Origin: a bacterium
GTDB taxonomy: Bacteria; Pseudomonadota; Alphaproteobacteria; Rs-D84; CACZYB01
NCBI GenBank assembly: GCA_014803545.1
Contig: JAAVBN010000008.1
Span: 1-32,867 of the forward strand
Reading direction: 5' to 3'
Length of the DNA: 32,867 nt
The notes under the pieces are model-generated. The model did no database searches. It saw only the letters and a program-made list of their open reading frames with translations, and was not told the origin of the DNA. Positions within the stretch are counted from its first letter, which is position 1, and each line of letters begins with the position of its first letter. Positions 31,420 to 32,867 of the stretch are shown here, piece after piece. The translations under genes were made by a program, and so were the position numbers.

Positions 31420-32601
31420 TTATTCCTCATCAGAAGAGATTAACTTTTTACTATCAATCCCAATACTTTTTATTGTTCTTGCCCCCTTCGCCTTCATATC
31501 CTCAGCAATGGAAATTGCCGACCCTCTTCCATCAGAAAGCTGATTAAATGCTTCATCATAGGCATTTTTTGCACTAATCAACCCCTTATCAATCTTTTTC
31601 ATATTTTCAACAAACCCGACAAGCTTATCATAAAGTCGCCCAGCCTTTTCCGCAATAACAGAGGCATTTTGATTTTGCTTTTCAATATTCCACAAATTTT
31701 TAACCGTTCTAAGTATAGGAAGTATAGATGATGGCGTAGTAATAGCGACATTTGCCTTATACGCATTATCATAAATACAATTATCACATTTTAAGGCCTC
31801 TATATACGCTTGCTCATTCGGAATAAACATAAACACAAATTCAAAATCCGAAAGATACTTTTGATATTCCTTGCTTGAAAGCTCCGCAATATGCTTTTTT
31901 ACTGATGCTATATGATTTTTCAAAAACTCCTTTTTTCTATCTGGATTCTCCTCTCTTATAAAATCAATATAGGCAGAGATTGAAACTTTTGAATCCACAA
32001 TCAACTTTTTTCCATTTGGAAGATTTATCACACAATCAGGACGAAGATTTTCTCCATTTTCACCCTTTACATTAAATTGCATTTGATAATCTGTCCCTTC
32101 AAGGAAACCAGCCATATCAAGAATATCTTTAAGCATATGTTCGCCCCAATCCCCCTGCACTTTTGCATTACCTTTAAGTGCATTTGTTAAATCATCCGCG
32201 TTTTTTGACAATGTTGCATTAAGATTTTTAAGTTCCAAAAGTTCTTTACTCAATGCACCCTTATCATTTTCATTTTTAAGATTCGTTTTTTCTATCAAAT
32301 CCCTAAAATCTCTTATCTGAGTTTGAAATGGATTAAGAAGGACAGAAAGCGAAGCCCTTTGTTCCTTATCAAAATCCTCCCTTTGCATTTTCAAAATCCT
32401 GTTTGATATATTTTCAAATTCGCGTGAAAATTCCTCTTTTACCTTGGAAACTTCTGATACTTTCGCCTCCACCGATTTCCGCTCCTGCTCTAATAAAACT
32501 GAAAGCTTAAAATTATCCCTCACTAAATTTTGATTTTTCAAAAATAAATAAACTGTGGCAATAACAAAACCAACAAACAAAGAAATAAAAACTATTGTCA
32601 T
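31420..32601 (-). CDS. rmuC: DNA recombination protein RmuC
   Basis: A 393-residue protein with an N-terminal TM anchor (about 4-21), a coiled coil (30-140), and the conserved RmuC nuclease-like domain: 'VQGDWGEHMLKDILDMAGF', 'RPDCVINLPNGKKLIVDSKVS' (PD-(D/E)XK-like core with D and D-x-K), 'FVFMFIPNEQAY', 'ITTPSSILPILRTV'. RmuC limits inversion at short inverted repeats in E. coli, by an unclear mechanism. It is divergent from def, a neighbourhood conserved in Alphaproteobacteria. Confidence 0.95.
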   Translation of the reverse strand: MTIVFISLFVGFVIATVYLFLKNQNLVRDNFKLSVLLEQERKSVEAKVSEVSKVKEEFSREFENISNRILKMQREDFDKEQRASLSVLLNPFQTQIRDFRDLIEKTNLKNENDKGALSKELLELKNLNATLSKNADDLTNALKGNAKVQGDWGEHMLKDILDMAGFLEGTDYQMQFNVKGENGENLRPDCVINLPNGKKLIVDSKVSISAYIDFIREENPDRKKEFLKNHIASVKKHIAELSSKEYQKYLSDFEFVFMFIPNEQAYIEALKCDNCIYDNAYKANVAITTPSSILPILRTVKNLWNIEKQNQNASVIAEKAGRLYDKLVGFVENMKKIDKGLISAKNAYDEAFNQLSDGRGSAISIAEDMKAKGARTIKSIGIDSKKLISSDEE

Positions 32602-32658
32602 TTTAAACTTTTCCTCTTATATTAATAATATAGATATAATAACAGAAAGATTTATAAA

Positions 32659-32867
32659 ATGGAAGATTTAAAAAAGAATAAAAGAACAATCACCCTATAC
32701 ACAGAACCAGATCCAATTTTACGAAAGCCAACAACAGAAGTTGAACAAATCACAGACGAGCTTTTACAAACCTTTGATGATATGGCACAGATTATGGAAC
32801 GCTTTGATGGTATAGGACTCGCAGGCCCACAAATCGGACTTTTAAAAAAAATAATTTTAATTGATGC
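32659..32867 (+). CDS. def: Peptide deformylase, 5' part
   Basis: An open frame from ATG at 32659 to the window edge (about 69 residues; the C-terminal two thirds are missing). 'YTEPDPILRKPTTEV' is the typical N-terminus and 'GIGLAGPQIG' is motif 1 (GxGLAAPQ, with Gly for the second Ala). The enzyme removes formyl from nascent N-terminal Met. The metal-binding motifs (EGCLS, HExDH) lie beyond the window. A weak Shine-Dalgarno (AGAAAGA) precedes it. Confidence 0.93.
   Translation, partial: MEDLKKNKRTITLYTEPDPILRKPTTEVEQITDELLQTFDDMAQIMERFDGIGLAGPQIGLLKKIILID

Overview
The window is AT-rich bacterial chromosome, most likely from a host-associated, uncultured-type alphaproteobacterium. The evidence is indirect: a DksA with the single-Cys (zinc-less) finger usual in Alphaproteobacteria, sufS followed by a sufT-like DUF59 gene, rmuC divergent from def, tRNAs with encoded CCA, and a proteobacterial set of SPOR, MCE/MlaD, Lnt and HU proteins. 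The code is standard: TGA is a stop in the cofE-like gene, and TTG starts relA/spoT.

Bases 1-4658 look like the tRNA-proximal end of an integrated element. A tyrosine integrase sits beside the 3' end of tRNA-Leu(UAA). To its left are an AAA_14/DUF4143 ATPase with a striking 41-bp phased repeat array in front of it, a small heat-shock protein, a PUA/EVE-like small protein and a truncated membrane-anchored protein. The far attachment site is not in the window.

Bases 4659-9607 are core genes on the minus strand: an exported SPOR-domain protein, phosphoglucomutase, a membrane-anchored Cys/His-cluster mini-protein, ffh (SRP54), a histidine-phosphatase (phosphoglycerate mutase family) and tRNA-Leu.

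Bases 9607-14760 hold an 857-residue two-TM coiled-coil protein, convergent with sufS-sufT. A compact divergent promoter region separates sufS from trxA-dksA, and dksA ends in a strong bidirectional terminator.

Bases 14783-17046 hold two exported proteins of unknown function. The larger one has its promoter, Shine-Dalgarno and ATG upstream of a run of nine G on the coding strand, which puts the start out of frame with the body. Eight G would restore one continuous ORF. This looks like a phase-variable (contingency) gene, or else a homopolymer sequencing error, and is the most interesting point in the window.

Bases 17139-21014 are a minus-strand operon glyS (dimeric type)-mlaD-like-ybeY-lnt, linking translation, RNA maturation and envelope lipid/lipoprotein functions. 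Divergent from it runs relA/spoT-recN-pepA (21176-26527), ending in a terminator.

Bases 26565-32867 hold a RibD_C/DHFR-like reductase overlapping a CofE-like gamma-glutamyl ligase (a possible folate-modifying pair), an unknown protein, a compact CorA-type transporter, tRNA-Met(CAU), a META-domain lipoprotein, HU, a two-TM exported protein with paired cysteines, rmuC, and the 5' end of def at the right edge.
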